Assembly: GCF_900103215.1 (NCBI RefSeq)
Contig: NZ_FNGV01000008.1
Location: 62,001 to 126,000, forward strand
Length of the DNA: 64,000 nucleotides
Origin: Kriegella aquimaris
Lineage (GTDB): Bacteria; Bacteroidota; Bacteroidia; Flavobacteriales; Flavobacteriaceae
Direction: 5' to 3'
Positions 25,875-34,616 of the stretch are shown here, piece after piece. Under the pieces are notes generated by a model, which was not told the DNA's origin, did no database searches, and worked only from the letters and a program-made list of their open reading frames with translations. Both the position numbers and the translations under genes were made by a program. The first letter of the stretch is position 1. Each line of letters begins with the position of its first letter.

Positions 25875-27692
25875 ATGGTAGTACCTAAAAAAGCACATAG
25901 TTTTCATATTCCTGTAATGGGTTTAGCCTATACCGTAGATAGTCCGATTCGTGTCGCTCAATATGGAATTTCGTCCGTAATTTCTATTGTTGATGATGAA
26001 CTTTTAGAAAGAATGAATGCATTTTACAGTGAGAAATTCGGTTTGAAATATCAAGAGATTTCAAAGAAAGCCGAAGATTATCGCGCCAAACGTATCACTG
26101 CTTACTTAAACTTAGTCGATACGCTCGTGAAAGATAAGTTCGAAAGATTTAAAACAGAATTATCGGAAAGCAAGTCTGCCCTTGAAAACTTTATAGCGAT
26201 TCTTCCCAATAAATCCAGTTTAAAAGAAGGCCTTTTGAGTTTGTTGGAAGAAGGTATGTTGTTTAAGGAAAATATCAAAAAGTATATAGATTCACAGCTG
26301 GTTGCCGGAGATATCGATGTGAATATCATGACCAAAATTGACAAAGATAATTTCAATAAAAACGAACAACTACCAGTAGCATTTAATGATGCGCACGCGG
26401 CACTCCGAGGCTTCGCCAATAGCAACCTCGAATCTTCTGTAGTGCTTTCGGCAGGGATGAACCCAAGATTGTATAGCTATTTCGAAAATTTCAAAGATTT
26501 TTTCCCCGATGCAAAAGGCCAATTGAAAAAGAGAATCACTTTAAAGGTCAGCGATTTTCGTTCGGCGATCATTCAAGGAAAGTTTTTAGCTAAAAAAGGC
26601 CTTTGGGTTTCCGAGTACCGCATAGAATCGGGTTTGAATTGTGGTGGTCACGCCTTTGCTACCGAGGGCAATTTGTTAGGTCCTATTTTGGAAGAATTCA
26701 AAAACAAAAAACACGAATTGCTACAAGACACGCACACGGTTTTAAAAAAGGCCCTACAAGATAAAGAACTGTTTGTTCCTGAAGAACCATTACCTATTAA
26801 TATTACCGTACAAGGTGGTGTAGGTACGGCAGCTGAACACAATTTTTTAATGGACACCTACGAAGTGGATTCCGTAGGTTGGGGAACTCCTTTCTTATTA
26901 GTACCTGAGGCCACATCAGTGGATGAAAAAACACGGACTTTGTTGGCGAATGCTAAAGAAGCGGATTTGTATTTAAGTGATATTTCACCTCTGGGAGTTC
27001 CTTTTAATACCATTAAGGGCTCGTCCAATGATTTTTATAAACAAAGCCGAATAAAAAGTTATAAGGCGGGAAGCTCTTGCCCCAAAAAGTTTCTGGCATT
27101 GAGTAAAGAGTTTGGTCCTGAAGGTATTTGTACCGCATCAAAAAAGTATCAAGATATAAAGCTGAACGAGCTTGAAGCTAAAAAAGAAACGATGTCTTAC
27201 AGCAATTATGAAGCGACTAAAACGAAAATTACAGAAAAATCATGCCTTTGCGTTGGGCTCGCCAATGCCTCATATATTGAAAATGATATGCGCATCAAAG
27301 GGCAACAGCAAGGTGTTGTTATTTGCCCAGGACCCAACTTGGCTTATTTTGATAAAAAAGTGTCATTATCTCAAATGGTTCAACATATCTACGGAAATAC
27401 TTCTGTTCTTGCCGAAGCGAATAGACCGAATATGTTCGTTAAAGAATTGAAAATGTATATCGATTATTTACAAAATGACATCGCTAGTTTTACAGATCAA
27501 ATAACGGCTAAGCACATTAAAAAATGGACATCCTTTAAAAACAATTTATTGGAAGGCATAGCCTACTATGAAAATCTATTTGATAATACGGTCAATTCGA
27601 ATACTAAGAATATTCAAGTTGAATTTAGAGGTTATAAGAAGGCGTTAAAGGCCGTTGCCATTCCTGTTTTGCCCATGGTCATGTCCAATTGA
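25875..27692 (+). CDS. conserved 605-residue protein, FMN/TIM-barrel-like with cysteine cluster, function unknown
   Basis: Soluble, no signal peptide. The start HIPVMGLAYTVDSPIRVAQYGISS resembles the first strand of nitronate-monooxygenase and glutamate-synthase barrels. ESGLNCGGHAF (C256) and TVQGGVGTAAEH (GGVGT 314-318) followed by VGWGTPFLLVPE look like the phosphate-binding half of an FMN barrel. Residues 90-165 form an inserted helical domain. Four later cysteines (C402, C419, C457, C459) could hold an Fe-S cluster. I infer a redox enzyme but cannot name it. It lies between a divergent amidohydrolase and ssb, with 286 bp of non-coding sequence after it. Confidence 0.65.
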   Translation: MVVPKKAHSFHIPVMGLAYTVDSPIRVAQYGISSVISIVDDELLERMNAFYSEKFGLKYQEISKKAEDYRAKRITAYLNLVDTLVKDKFERFKTELSESKSALENFIAILPNKSSLKEGLLSLLEEGMLFKENIKKYIDSQLVAGDIDVNIMTKIDKDNFNKNEQLPVAFNDAHAALRGFANSNLESSVVLSAGMNPRLYSYFENFKDFFPDAKGQLKKRITLKVSDFRSAIIQGKFLAKKGLWVSEYRIESGLNCGGHAFATEGNLLGPILEEFKNKKHELLQDTHTVLKKALQDKELFVPEEPLPINITVQGGVGTAAEHNFLMDTYEVDSVGWGTPFLLVPEATSVDEKTRTLLANAKEADLYLSDISPLGVPFNTIKGSSNDFYKQSRIKSYKAGSSCPKKFLALSKEFGPEGICTASKKYQDIKLNELEAKKETMSYSNYEATKTKITEKSCLCVGLANASYIENDMRIKGQQQGVVICPGPNLAYFDKKVSLSQMVQHIYGNTSVLAEANRPNMFVKELKMYIDYLQNDIASFTDQITAKHIKKWTSFKNNLLEGIAYYENLFDNTVNSNTKNIQVEFRGYKKALKAVAIPVLPMVMSN

Positions 27693-27889
27693 AGGGCAAA
27701 TCTACAGCTCTATTTAAAGAGGGGGATGCGACAACTTAGTCAAAAATGTAGTATCCGGTTTAAAAATACAATTTCTCTTTGATGTTTCTAGTTCCCATAT
27801 TTAGGGGCATCAAGCCATTTTTAAACGACTACAAACGTTTACAAACGAAAGTAATTATTTCCGAACCGAATCTTTTTTGATGTCCGTTT

Positions 27890-27897
27890 TATGTTTG
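27890..27897 (+). promoter_or_regulatory. -7 promoter box of ssb
   Basis: TATGTTTG is an exact match to TAnnTTTG and stands 81 bp before the ssb ATG. No well-spaced TTTG -33 box is visible. The rest of the 27693-27978 gap shows no gene. Confidence 0.35.
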
Positions 27898-27978
27898 CAG
27901 TGTCGAATTAATATTGGGTTCGTCTCAGTATTACAGCCGTTCGATAGTATTAACTGTTTAACATTAAAACCTTTTATT

Positions 27979-28311
27979 ATGAATGCACTTAGAAACAAAG
28001 TACAGTTGATTGGACACTTGGGTAACGACCCAGAAATCGTAAACTTGGATGGAGGCAACAAGCTCGCCAAATTTTCAATCGCCACCAGCGAAAGCTATAA
28101 AAATGCGAAGGGCGAAAAAGTAGAAGACACCCAATGGCATAATGTAGTTGCCTGGGGTAAGACCGCGGATATTGTCGAGAACTTTTTAATCAAAGGCAAG
28201 CAGGTCGCTGTTGAGGGTAAATTGACGCACCGTTCGTATGAAACCAAAGAGGGTGAAAAACGCTATATAACCGAAGTCCGCTGCAACGAACTTTTGATGT
28301 TGGGGAAGTAG
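27979..28311 (+). CDS. ssb: single-stranded DNA-binding protein (short form)
   Basis: 110-residue OB-fold SSB. MNALRNKVQLIGHLGNDPE starts the protein, and DTQWHNVVAWGK and GKQVAVEGKLTHRSYE are the canonical strands. The family usually continues into a flexible tail ending in DDDIPF that recruits replication and repair proteins; here the protein stops directly after the OB fold (ELLMLGK). It may thus be a secondary SSB that coats DNA without partner recruitment. An upstream TTG-initiated extension is rejected since the OB fold starts at this ATG. Confidence 0.9.
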   Translation: MNALRNKVQLIGHLGNDPEIVNLDGGNKLAKFSIATSESYKNAKGEKVEDTQWHNVVAWGKTADIVENFLIKGKQVAVEGKLTHRSYETKEGEKRYITEVRCNELLMLGK

Positions 28312-28330
28312 TATTTCCACAAACCTGATA

Positions 28331-28381
28331 AAGCAATCCCATGTTCTGTATTTATGCGGTCATGGGATTGCTTGGTTTTTA
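28331..28381 (+). terminator. intrinsic terminator of ssb
   Basis: AAGCAATCCCATG pairs perfectly over 13 bp with CATGGGATTGCTT (17-nt loop), followed by GG and five T. It starts 20 bp after the ssb stop. The stem contains GCAATCC, which is also a word of the neighbouring 114-bp repeats, so it may descend from a repeat core. Confidence 0.85.
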
Positions 28382-28439
28382 TAAAGTTGTCTCTTTACAA
28401 AGAAATTGTGGCGAAGTGATAAATCTATATGAGACACAA

Positions 28440-28593
28440 ATTCAACGGATTGCTTCACTGCGCTCGCAATGGCGTTTTTGCGAGGGGCCGTACGTATTGT
28501 TTCTGAGGTTTGCAACTTGAGACGACAAAGCAAACTGTTGAGGTCGGAGACAAATTCAACGGATTGCTTCACTTCGTTCGCAATGGCGTCATG
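28440..28593. repeat. 114-bp repeat array A (one full unit plus terminal core)
   Basis: One full 114-bp unit (28440-28553) followed by a second copy cut after its first 40 bp (28554-28593). Each unit begins ATTCAACGGATTGC and contains the inverted pair ATTGC...GCAAT around a TTCACTGCGCTC-type loop, then a 74-bp linker with TTTGC...GCAAA. The cut copy ends in GGCGTCATG. The GIY-YIG gene starts 18 bp later. Confidence 0.9.
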
Positions 28594-28611
28594 GAACTTT
28601 AAAACAACAAG

Positions 28612-28908
28612 ATGAAAAAATCATTCGTTTACTTAATAACCAATAAGAATAACACCGTAATCTATTGTGGGGTAACAAGTAATTTGGTTAAAAGGGTTTA
28701 TCAACATAAAACGAAATATTATAAAGGTTTTACTGCCAGATATAACTGTGGGAAACTTGTATATTTTGAGGAATATAATAGCATTGTTCAAGCCATAGCC
28801 AGAGAAAAGCAACTAAAGGCAGGTAATAGAAAACGAAAGGAACTTTTGATTCAGTCTATAAACCCACATTGGAAAGATTTATCTGAGGGTTGGGTGTTTG
28901 CAATGTAA
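28612..28908 (+). CDS. single-domain GIY-YIG endonuclease
   Basis: 98 residues, a minimal GIY-YIG nuclease of the YhbQ/UPF0213 type. The first strand is VYLIT (residues 6-10), the second reads YCGVT (18-22), the catalytic arginine is R28 in LVKRVYQHK and the metal-binding glutamate is E65 in AREKQLK. No extra DNA-binding domain is fused. It lies exactly between two arrays of the 114-bp repeat and has no operon partner. Stand-alone nucleases of this type can nick or repair DNA; a role in repeat spread is suggested by position only. Confidence 0.88.
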   Translation: MKKSFVYLITNKNNTVIYCGVTSNLVKRVYQHKTKYYKGFTARYNCGKLVYFEEYNSIVQAIAREKQLKAGNRKRKELLIQSINPHWKDLSEGWVFAM

Positions 28909-28937
28909 TGAGGTAAGCTTTTAAATTAGAGAGGTAA

Positions 28938-29208
28938 ATTCAACAGATTGCCGCGCTGCGCTCGCAATGGCGTTTTTGCGAGGAGCCGTACGTATTATTT
29001 CTGAGGTTTACAACTTGTGGCGACGAAGCAAACTGTTGAGGTCGGAGACAAATTCAACGGATTGCTTCACTACGCTCGCAATGGCGTTTTTGCGAGGGGC
29101 CGCACGTATTGTTTCTGAGGTTTGCAACTTGAGACGACAAAGCAAACTGTTGAGGTCGGAGACAAATTCAACGGATTGCTTCACTGCGCTCGCAATGGCG
29201 TCATGTAA
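28938..29208. repeat. 114-bp repeat array B (two full units plus terminal core)
   Basis: Full units at 28938-29051 and 29052-29165, then a 40-bp terminal core from 29166 that ends, as in array A, in GGCGTCATG. The second unit differs from the unit of array A at only two positions. The first unit has about ten changes and is older or degraded. The array stops 18 bp from the last codon of the pigment cluster's AMP-ligase. There is no other gene between 28909 and 29225. Confidence 0.9.
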
Positions 29209-29225
29209 CTGCTTCGTTGCTCTCG

Positions 29226-30512
29226 TCACCTGCGATCAATAACGGTAACGGGCTTACGGCCCAATTTTGACATCCGGAGCTCTTGTACGATCTTGATTTC
29301 GCAGAACTCGATTTTTGGCGATACCCTAAGTTTGGATCGAAAATGATCTTTTATCGCTTGTAATAATCGGTCGGTCGGTGTGTCGGTTGCAATCTTTATA
29401 CCTATTTCATCGGTGCCGATACTGTTGTGGTATATTTCGATGACATGACTTTCCACTTCGCTAAAATCGTTCAAAAGATTGTCCATGGCGGGCGGGTATA
29501 AAGTGGTGCCCTTGTATTTGATCATTTGTTTTTTTCTTCCTACCAAAGGTCCTAAACGTATGGTATTGCGACCACAGCTACAGTTAGAAGTGTGGGCCAC
29601 CACCATATCACCGGTTTTAAATCGAAGCAAAGGCATAGCTTCGACACCAAGCGTGGTAATCGTAAGTTCGCCGACCGCACCTGCTGGCACCGCATTCTCA
29701 TTGTCATCCAACACTTCTACGATAATCAGTTCCGGATGCTGGTGTCCGCCTTGTTGGGCATGGCATTCGGTAAAGGCCGTGCTCATTTCGGTGGAAGCAT
29801 AGGTGGAATACAGTTCGATATCCCAAGCCGATTTTATCTTGTTTGCCAGAATATTGAGTGAGAAATCTTGGTTGCGCAACGATTCCCCGATACAAATAGC
29901 TCCTTTTATTCCAGAAGCGTTTACATCAATTCCATTTTGTTCGGCATATTGAATGAGCTTTAATAGAAAAGAGGGAACCACGATCAGGTAAGTAGGTTTG
30001 AACTTGAGAATGGTATCCCATTGCAGTTCGGGAATACCGGCCCCAACCCGGATAATGCCCGCACCCAGTTTTCGTGCTCCCAGAAAATAGGCGAGTCCCG
30101 CCATAAATCGCCGATCCAAGGTGGTGGTGAGTTGCAGGATGTCATCTGGTTCTACGCCTGCACAAGCAAAAGAAATCGCTTCGTTATAGGCGAGGCGATC
30201 TAAATCGGCATCGGTCTGCCCGACGGTTACCGGTTCGCCCAACGTGCCGGAAGTGGTTACGAAATCGACTATTTTTGATTTCGGAACACATAAAAAATCG
30301 TCATTGTACTGCTGTAATTGTTCTTTGGACGTTGTCGGAATCTTGTTCAAATCTTCCAAAGTATTTATTTGCTGTGGTTCTATTTTGTATTCTTCGAAAA
30401 GGCGTTGGTAGTAGGGCGAATTCTCCTGTAAGTATACCATGAGCTCCTTCAATTTGCCTTCTTGAAAGACTTTTATACGTTCTGATGATGCTTTTTCTAT
30501 TTCAGGAATCAT
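29226..30512 (-). CDS. PaaK-type AMP-dependent acid-CoA/ACP ligase of the pigment cluster
   Basis: 428-residue adenylating enzyme of the phenylacetate-CoA ligase family. TTSGTLGEP (86-94) is the phosphate-binding loop; STYASTEM near 240 and RFKTGD later are the adenylate-forming core motifs, and a short C-terminal ligase subdomain follows. In flexirubin and aryl-polyene clusters such a ligase loads 4-coumarate (made by the ammonia-lyase at the other end) onto ACP or CoA as starter; this is inferred from context. It overlaps the C45 gene by 4 bp and is the final gene of the minus-strand run. Confidence 0.85.
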   Translation of the reverse strand: MIPEIEKASSERIKVFQEGKLKELMVYLQENSPYYQRLFEEYKIEPQQINTLEDLNKIPTTSKEQLQQYNDDFLCVPKSKIVDFVTTSGTLGEPVTVGQTDADLDRLAYNEAISFACAGVEPDDILQLTTTLDRRFMAGLAYFLGARKLGAGIIRVGAGIPELQWDTILKFKPTYLIVVPSFLLKLIQYAEQNGIDVNASGIKGAICIGESLRNQDFSLNILANKIKSAWDIELYSTYASTEMSTAFTECHAQQGGHQHPELIIVEVLDDNENAVPAGAVGELTITTLGVEAMPLLRFKTGDMVVAHTSNCSCGRNTIRLGPLVGRKKQMIKYKGTTLYPPAMDNLLNDFSEVESHVIEIYHNSIGTDEIGIKIATDTPTDRLLQAIKDHFRSKLRVSPKIEFCEIKIVQELRMSKLGRKPVTVIDRR

Positions 30513-32191
30513 GGATGTAAACGGTGTTTTAATTTTTTAATATACTTTTCAACCCCTTTCCGGTCAGGCAAAGTAGTAATTTCTTTGGTGTTAGCCAGTG
30601 TAAAAGCGTTCAGTGCGGCGGTGTAATATCCCTTTTCATAATGATATCTTCCTATGAGGTAGTAAGCTTCCCAATAATCAGGATTACTTTTTTTTAATGC
30701 CTCCAGCGTTTCAGGTGATAGATGTTCATCGTTTGTAATGGCGGCACTTATTTTTTCTTTTAGTTTCCGATAAATCTGATAATTATTAAATGCCGTGCTG
30801 TATTGAAATGGGTCTTCCGCAATGTTCATTGCTGTTTTTGCCAAAGTTACTTTGAGCGTTTTCTTCTCCGCATCCTGAAAAACCGTGTTCAGATCGTAGG
30901 CCACGAATTCACCTAGTTGATAAGGGTTGGCCGAAACCCAGACCTTGAGTTCCTCAGGTTTAAATACGATACCGTGATGCGCGAGTAATTGGTTCAAAGC
31001 CTTCTCGTTGCCATAACCGATGGCTTTGTCATTCAATCCTTCTTTATTGCGAAGAATGTCAACAGCGGTTTGCGGGGTAACTTGGGTGCTTTCACCCAGA
31101 AGTTCCTCCATACGATCATAGCGATATTGACTATGGCTCTCTAAAATATGGTCTTGATTTTTTTTGTCATTGGCATAGGCAGTGCTCTGAAAGTGGTTAG
31201 AGCATATCAATTGAGTGGAATTGGGGACATCGTACACCCCGAAATTTTCTGGCGATACCTCAATGATGGCTGCTTTTTTATCCTTGGCACTACCCACAAA
31301 AATAGATTCTGAAACAAAGACCTTTCGTTTCTTTGCTATGGCAACGGCTTCTTCTATGGTCGAGGCATATTGCAATATTTCTCGGGTTACTATGGAAATG
31401 GGCGTTTTGGCGGCTGTAGGGAATTTTGATTTTCCGGCATTAATCGTAACCGTGAGGCCTTGGTCGTTCATACCTGAAACCACACCGATCATACCGCCCC
31501 AAGTTACCGACATAAATTTATGCCCTTTTTCTGGGTTGATAAAGGCGATGATTTTCTCTTTCGCAAATTCATCTCCGGCATAAAAATCGAAGTTCCGGCC
31601 GATGATAAGCTTGCCGTCCGCTGTTTTATTGCCCCAAACCGCGAAGGAGGTACAACCTACCAACGCCAAATCTTGAAGTGCATGGCCAATATCATGCGCA
31701 CTGTGTAGATAAAGTATTCTGGGATACGCTTCGGCAATGTGGTCATAGGTATCCGAAGCATATTGCGAGAGTCCGTAAATTTCCGTTTTATATTCGTTGC
31801 TGATGTTCAGGTACATTTTCCTGTTGAACCAGGCCAAGAATTTGCGAAGCAGGTATTGCTTGGTTTTCGAAGGCACCATTTCATCGACTTTGGTAAGTAA
31901 TGCGTCTTCCTGTTTATGAAAAAGCTCTTGGGTAAGACTCCCGGTGGTAAGACCGATTTGTAAAGGGTTTCCCTCTGCATACAATTCCCAAAGGCCTTGT
32001 TTGTTATGGGTAAGTCGACCGTGTTCGGAAACGTACAATGAATCTGAAATTTTGATTCGATTAGGTGTTTCGGCATCGTATTTACCAATGTCAGGAACAC
32101 TCTTTAGTGATTTGGAGACACCGCAAGATGCCAATAACAAGAGCAGTGGCAGAAAATGTAAAATACGCGTTGTGTTGACGGTTTTGAACAT
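30509..32191 (-). CDS. C45-family Ntn acyltransferase/hydrolase lipoprotein with C-terminal TPR
   Basis: 560 residues. The lipoprotein signal has lipobox LASC (C23). The catalytic domain is a choloylglycine/penicillin-acylase-like Ntn hydrolase: C180 in VGCTSFAVWG is the self-exposed nucleophile, followed by GKLIIGRNFDF and a GMIGVVSGMNDQGL block. Residues 490-560 carry TPR-like helices (YWEAYYLIGRYHYEKGYY). Acyl-CoA:6-APA acyltransferases are relatives, so it could acylate or deacylate the pigment in the periplasm. It shares one base with the upstream cupin-like gene (TAATG). Confidence 0.82.
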   Translation of the reverse strand: MFKTVNTTRILHFLPLLLLLASCGVSKSLKSVPDIGKYDAETPNRIKISDSLYVSEHGRLTHNKQGLWELYAEGNPLQIGLTTGSLTQELFHKQEDALLTKVDEMVPSKTKQYLLRKFLAWFNRKMYLNISNEYKTEIYGLSQYASDTYDHIAEAYPRILYLHSAHDIGHALQDLALVGCTSFAVWGNKTADGKLIIGRNFDFYAGDEFAKEKIIAFINPEKGHKFMSVTWGGMIGVVSGMNDQGLTVTINAGKSKFPTAAKTPISIVTREILQYASTIEEAVAIAKKRKVFVSESIFVGSAKDKKAAIIEVSPENFGVYDVPNSTQLICSNHFQSTAYANDKKNQDHILESHSQYRYDRMEELLGESTQVTPQTAVDILRNKEGLNDKAIGYGNEKALNQLLAHHGIVFKPEELKVWVSANPYQLGEFVAYDLNTVFQDAEKKTLKVTLAKTAMNIAEDPFQYSTAFNNYQIYRKLKEKISAAITNDEHLSPETLEALKKSNPDYWEAYYLIGRYHYEKGYYTAALNAFTLANTKEITTLPDRKGVEKYIKKLKHRLHP

Positions 32192-33072
32192 TATACCTTT
32201 AGATTCCCATATTTATTATTGGTGCGGCGTATCATTCCGCTTTCTTTGAAATCGACCCATTTTTGTCCCATCGTTTTGCGCATAATGTTCTCAAAATGAC
32301 GCATAAAGAACACGTTGCCCGCTGTTTTTAGCAAGCGTCCTGGTTTTGTTGGAAGGGCCCTGAGTGTGATGGAAAATCCTCCGTTTAAGTATTTTATAAA
32401 ATGCCAGTATCCGCTAGGCATGTAAAGCGCATCACCATGGTTCATTTCTACTTCTATACCTGTGACATGTTTTAGCGCCGGATATTTTTCGAAATCGGGA
32501 TTATCCATATCAATGGTTTCCAAGTTGTGTACGGAAAAAGGTACCTTATAGAGGTATTTTGATTGTTCAGGATTAAAAAGCGTTACACTTTTCGTACCAT
32601 GGAAATGAAAGTGCATCAAGTCGGCAAGGTCCATATCGTAATGCGGCAATACCTTTGATCCGGTCCCTCCAAAAAACATAACAGGCAGTTTTTTAAAGAA
32701 TTTCAAGCCTATGTCGGGATACTCGAAATCTTTGGCAAGCTCGGGCATACGTTCAAGAATGTTATAGAAGAAAATACGAAGGTCCGTAGGTTCGGTTTTC
32801 AAAAGTTCTATATAATCGTACAATTTCATTTCGGTTGCCGGTGCAGCGGAGTTTTGCTTGCCTTTTGTCGGTTCGTTGTTGTAAAGCGGAACGACTTGAT
32901 CACCCGATAACTGCTGAATGTAATCGAGGTTCCATTTTTTATAGGCAGACCAGTTTTTGGTAAGGCCTTCAATTAAAACGGGTCGCTGTGGCTTGTAATA
33001 GCTCGAAATGAACTCTTCTTTGGAAATGTTCTGTACCCGTGGTATTGGTGTAGTCTTGAATTTTTCCATCAA
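32191..33072 (-). CDS. cupin-like / JmjC-type Fe(II)-2-oxoglutarate oxygenase homologue
   Basis: 293 residues of the cupin_8 (FIH-like) family. The metal triad HxD...H is complete: H144 and D146 in LPHYDMD, H224 in GYWHFIKYL. RPVLIEGLTKNWSAYKKW near the N-terminus is the usual family opening. Such enzymes hydroxylate protein side chains or small molecules using iron and 2-oxoglutarate. Lying between two oxidoreductase/acyltransferase genes with 1- and 4-bp overlaps, it is likely a tailoring enzyme, or a hydroxylase of an assembly protein of the pigment system. Confidence 0.82.
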   Translation of the reverse strand: MMEKFKTTPIPRVQNISKEEFISSYYKPQRPVLIEGLTKNWSAYKKWNLDYIQQLSGDQVVPLYNNEPTKGKQNSAAPATEMKLYDYIELLKTEPTDLRIFFYNILERMPELAKDFEYPDIGLKFFKKLPVMFFGGTGSKVLPHYDMDLADLMHFHFHGTKSVTLFNPEQSKYLYKVPFSVHNLETIDMDNPDFEKYPALKHVTGIEVEMNHGDALYMPSGYWHFIKYLNGGFSITLRALPTKPGRLLKTAGNVFFMRHFENIMRKTMGQKWVDFKESGMIRRTNNKYGNLKV

Positions 33073-34616
33073 ACGATTGGTTTTTCTTTTGGGGTATTAT
33101 CCCCTTCCAATATTTTATTCAATAAATATTCCCTGCCCAATATTTCGGATGAAGTAACCACTCCGCTAATGGTAACACCCAAAATACCGTGCATGTTCAA
33201 ACTTTGACCCGTGAAAAAGAGATTGCTGATCCGGGTTTTTGGTGAAATAAATGATTTTAGCGGACTTTTTACGTCTTTTGAATATCCATACATAGAACCA
33301 TTGTTGCAACCGATATAATCACGATACGATAGTGGGGTAGATGTATAGACCGATTGTACGCAATCACGGATATTCGGAAATTTTTTCTCCAACTCGGTCA
33401 AAAATTGCTCGATTTTAGCCTTTTTGAACTCATCATAGGTCTGTCCTCGATCATTTTTCTGGGCGACTGTATTAAAGGTGTCGGCCCATGGTGCTACCTC
33501 TTCATAACGCATGTAGGTTATTGCCGTTAATTGATCTGCCCAGTCATCTGTATTTTTCTTGATTCCCATAGATACCATATAGCTTTCAGGCCAACTTTGT
33601 TGCGTATAACTATGGCTGTCCCATACCTTGGTGTGGTCTTTAAAATGGTAGTAGTTTTTGTTGAGGTAGGGAAAAGTTTTGGGTTTTAATACGATGTGCA
33701 GGCTAAAGGCTGAAATGGTGCTTTCAATTTGGTCTACCCTTTTTGTGTACGATTTCCGGAATTTTTCCTCGCCTACTAATTTTAGGGTTAGCTTAGGTTC
33801 GATGTTACTGATAAAAAGTTTCCCTTTTATTTGCTTCCCCTTTTTGGTAGTGACAGAAGTAATCTTCTTGTCTTCATAACCGAATTTTACCACTTCCTGG
33901 TGTTTGTAGGCCTCACCACCATTCTCTTTCAGCTTGCGAACGAGCAATTTTGAAATTTGGCTTCCACCATTCACGCATCGATACGAACTTTGAATATAGG
34001 AGTTGACTGATAACGCATGCACGTAGAAGGGTGTTTTACCTGCTTCCCCGGCATATAATAGATTGGAGCCCGCCAGAACGGCCTGCAATTTAGTATTGCT
34101 CGTAAAAGAATTAATATAGTCACGGGCGGGTAGCTGAAAAAGTTCTTCCTCGTCGTAATAGGGTTTGCCCAATTTCAGGTTGTATAGCGGAAACTTATCG
34201 CAGGTTTTTTGCATGGCCTCGCAATACTTTTGAATGTTTTTGGCCTCATCGGGGAATTGCGCTGTGAGCGAGGCTGCGAAATTTTTATAGCCTTGGGCGT
34301 GTTTGTATTCATTTTGGTCGCCATCGAAAGTGATGATGTCGTATCCGTCCTCATCCATCTTCTTAAGGATGAGGTCATCGTAAATTCCCAAATAGCGGAA
34401 ATAGCGATATAAATTTTGACCTTCCGAGAGTCCGCCGATATAATGCACACCCGTGTCGAAAATGGATTTTTCGCGTACAAAGGTTTGTAAGTTTCCACCG
34501 TACTGATTGTTTTTTTCCAAAACACAAACACTGAGTCCTTCTTTGGCAAGAATATTGGCGGCAACTAGTCCGCCTAAACCACTACCAACTACCACTACGT
34601 CGTATATCTCTTTCAT
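33069..34616 (-). CDS. CrtI-like FAD-dependent oxidoreductase
   Basis: 515-residue flavoprotein of the phytoene-desaturase / retinol-saturase type. VVVVGSGLGGLVAANILAKE starts the dinucleotide-binding fold at residue 7, with the second element LEKNNQYGG; the C-terminal NLFFTGQSLNMHGILGVTISG closes the FAD site. No carotenoid gene is nearby, so the substrate is more likely the polyene or resorcinol chain. Overlaps of 4 bp with both neighbours place it firmly in the operon. Whether it desaturates, isomerises or reduces is not visible. Confidence 0.85.
   Translation of the reverse strand: MKEIYDVVVVGSGLGGLVAANILAKEGLSVCVLEKNNQYGGNLQTFVREKSIFDTGVHYIGGLSEGQNLYRYFRYLGIYDDLILKKMDEDGYDIITFDGDQNEYKHAQGYKNFAASLTAQFPDEAKNIQKYCEAMQKTCDKFPLYNLKLGKPYYDEEELFQLPARDYINSFTSNTKLQAVLAGSNLLYAGEAGKTPFYVHALSVNSYIQSSYRCVNGGSQISKLLVRKLKENGGEAYKHQEVVKFGYEDKKITSVTTKKGKQIKGKLFISNIEPKLTLKLVGEEKFRKSYTKRVDQIESTISAFSLHIVLKPKTFPYLNKNYYHFKDHTKVWDSHSYTQQSWPESYMVSMGIKKNTDDWADQLTAITYMRYEEVAPWADTFNTVAQKNDRGQTYDEFKKAKIEQFLTELEKKFPNIRDCVQSVYTSTPLSYRDYIGCNNGSMYGYSKDVKSPLKSFISPKTRISNLFFTGQSLNMHGILGVTISGVVTSSEILGREYLLNKILEGDNTPKEKPIV

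Noticed and set aside
28434-29225. Possible CRISPR array
   Set aside because: Units are directly adjacent 114-bp tandem repeats without unique spacers, and no cas gene is present.
28967-29242. Reading frames running through the 114-bp repeats on both strands
   Set aside because: 114 is divisible by three, so open frames repeat automatically; the peptides are just the repeat translated.
33069-34616. Carotenoid biosynthesis as explanation of the cluster
   Set aside because: A CrtI-like oxidoreductase alone is insufficient; no phytoene synthase or cyclase is present, while DarA/DarB and an ammonia-lyase are.
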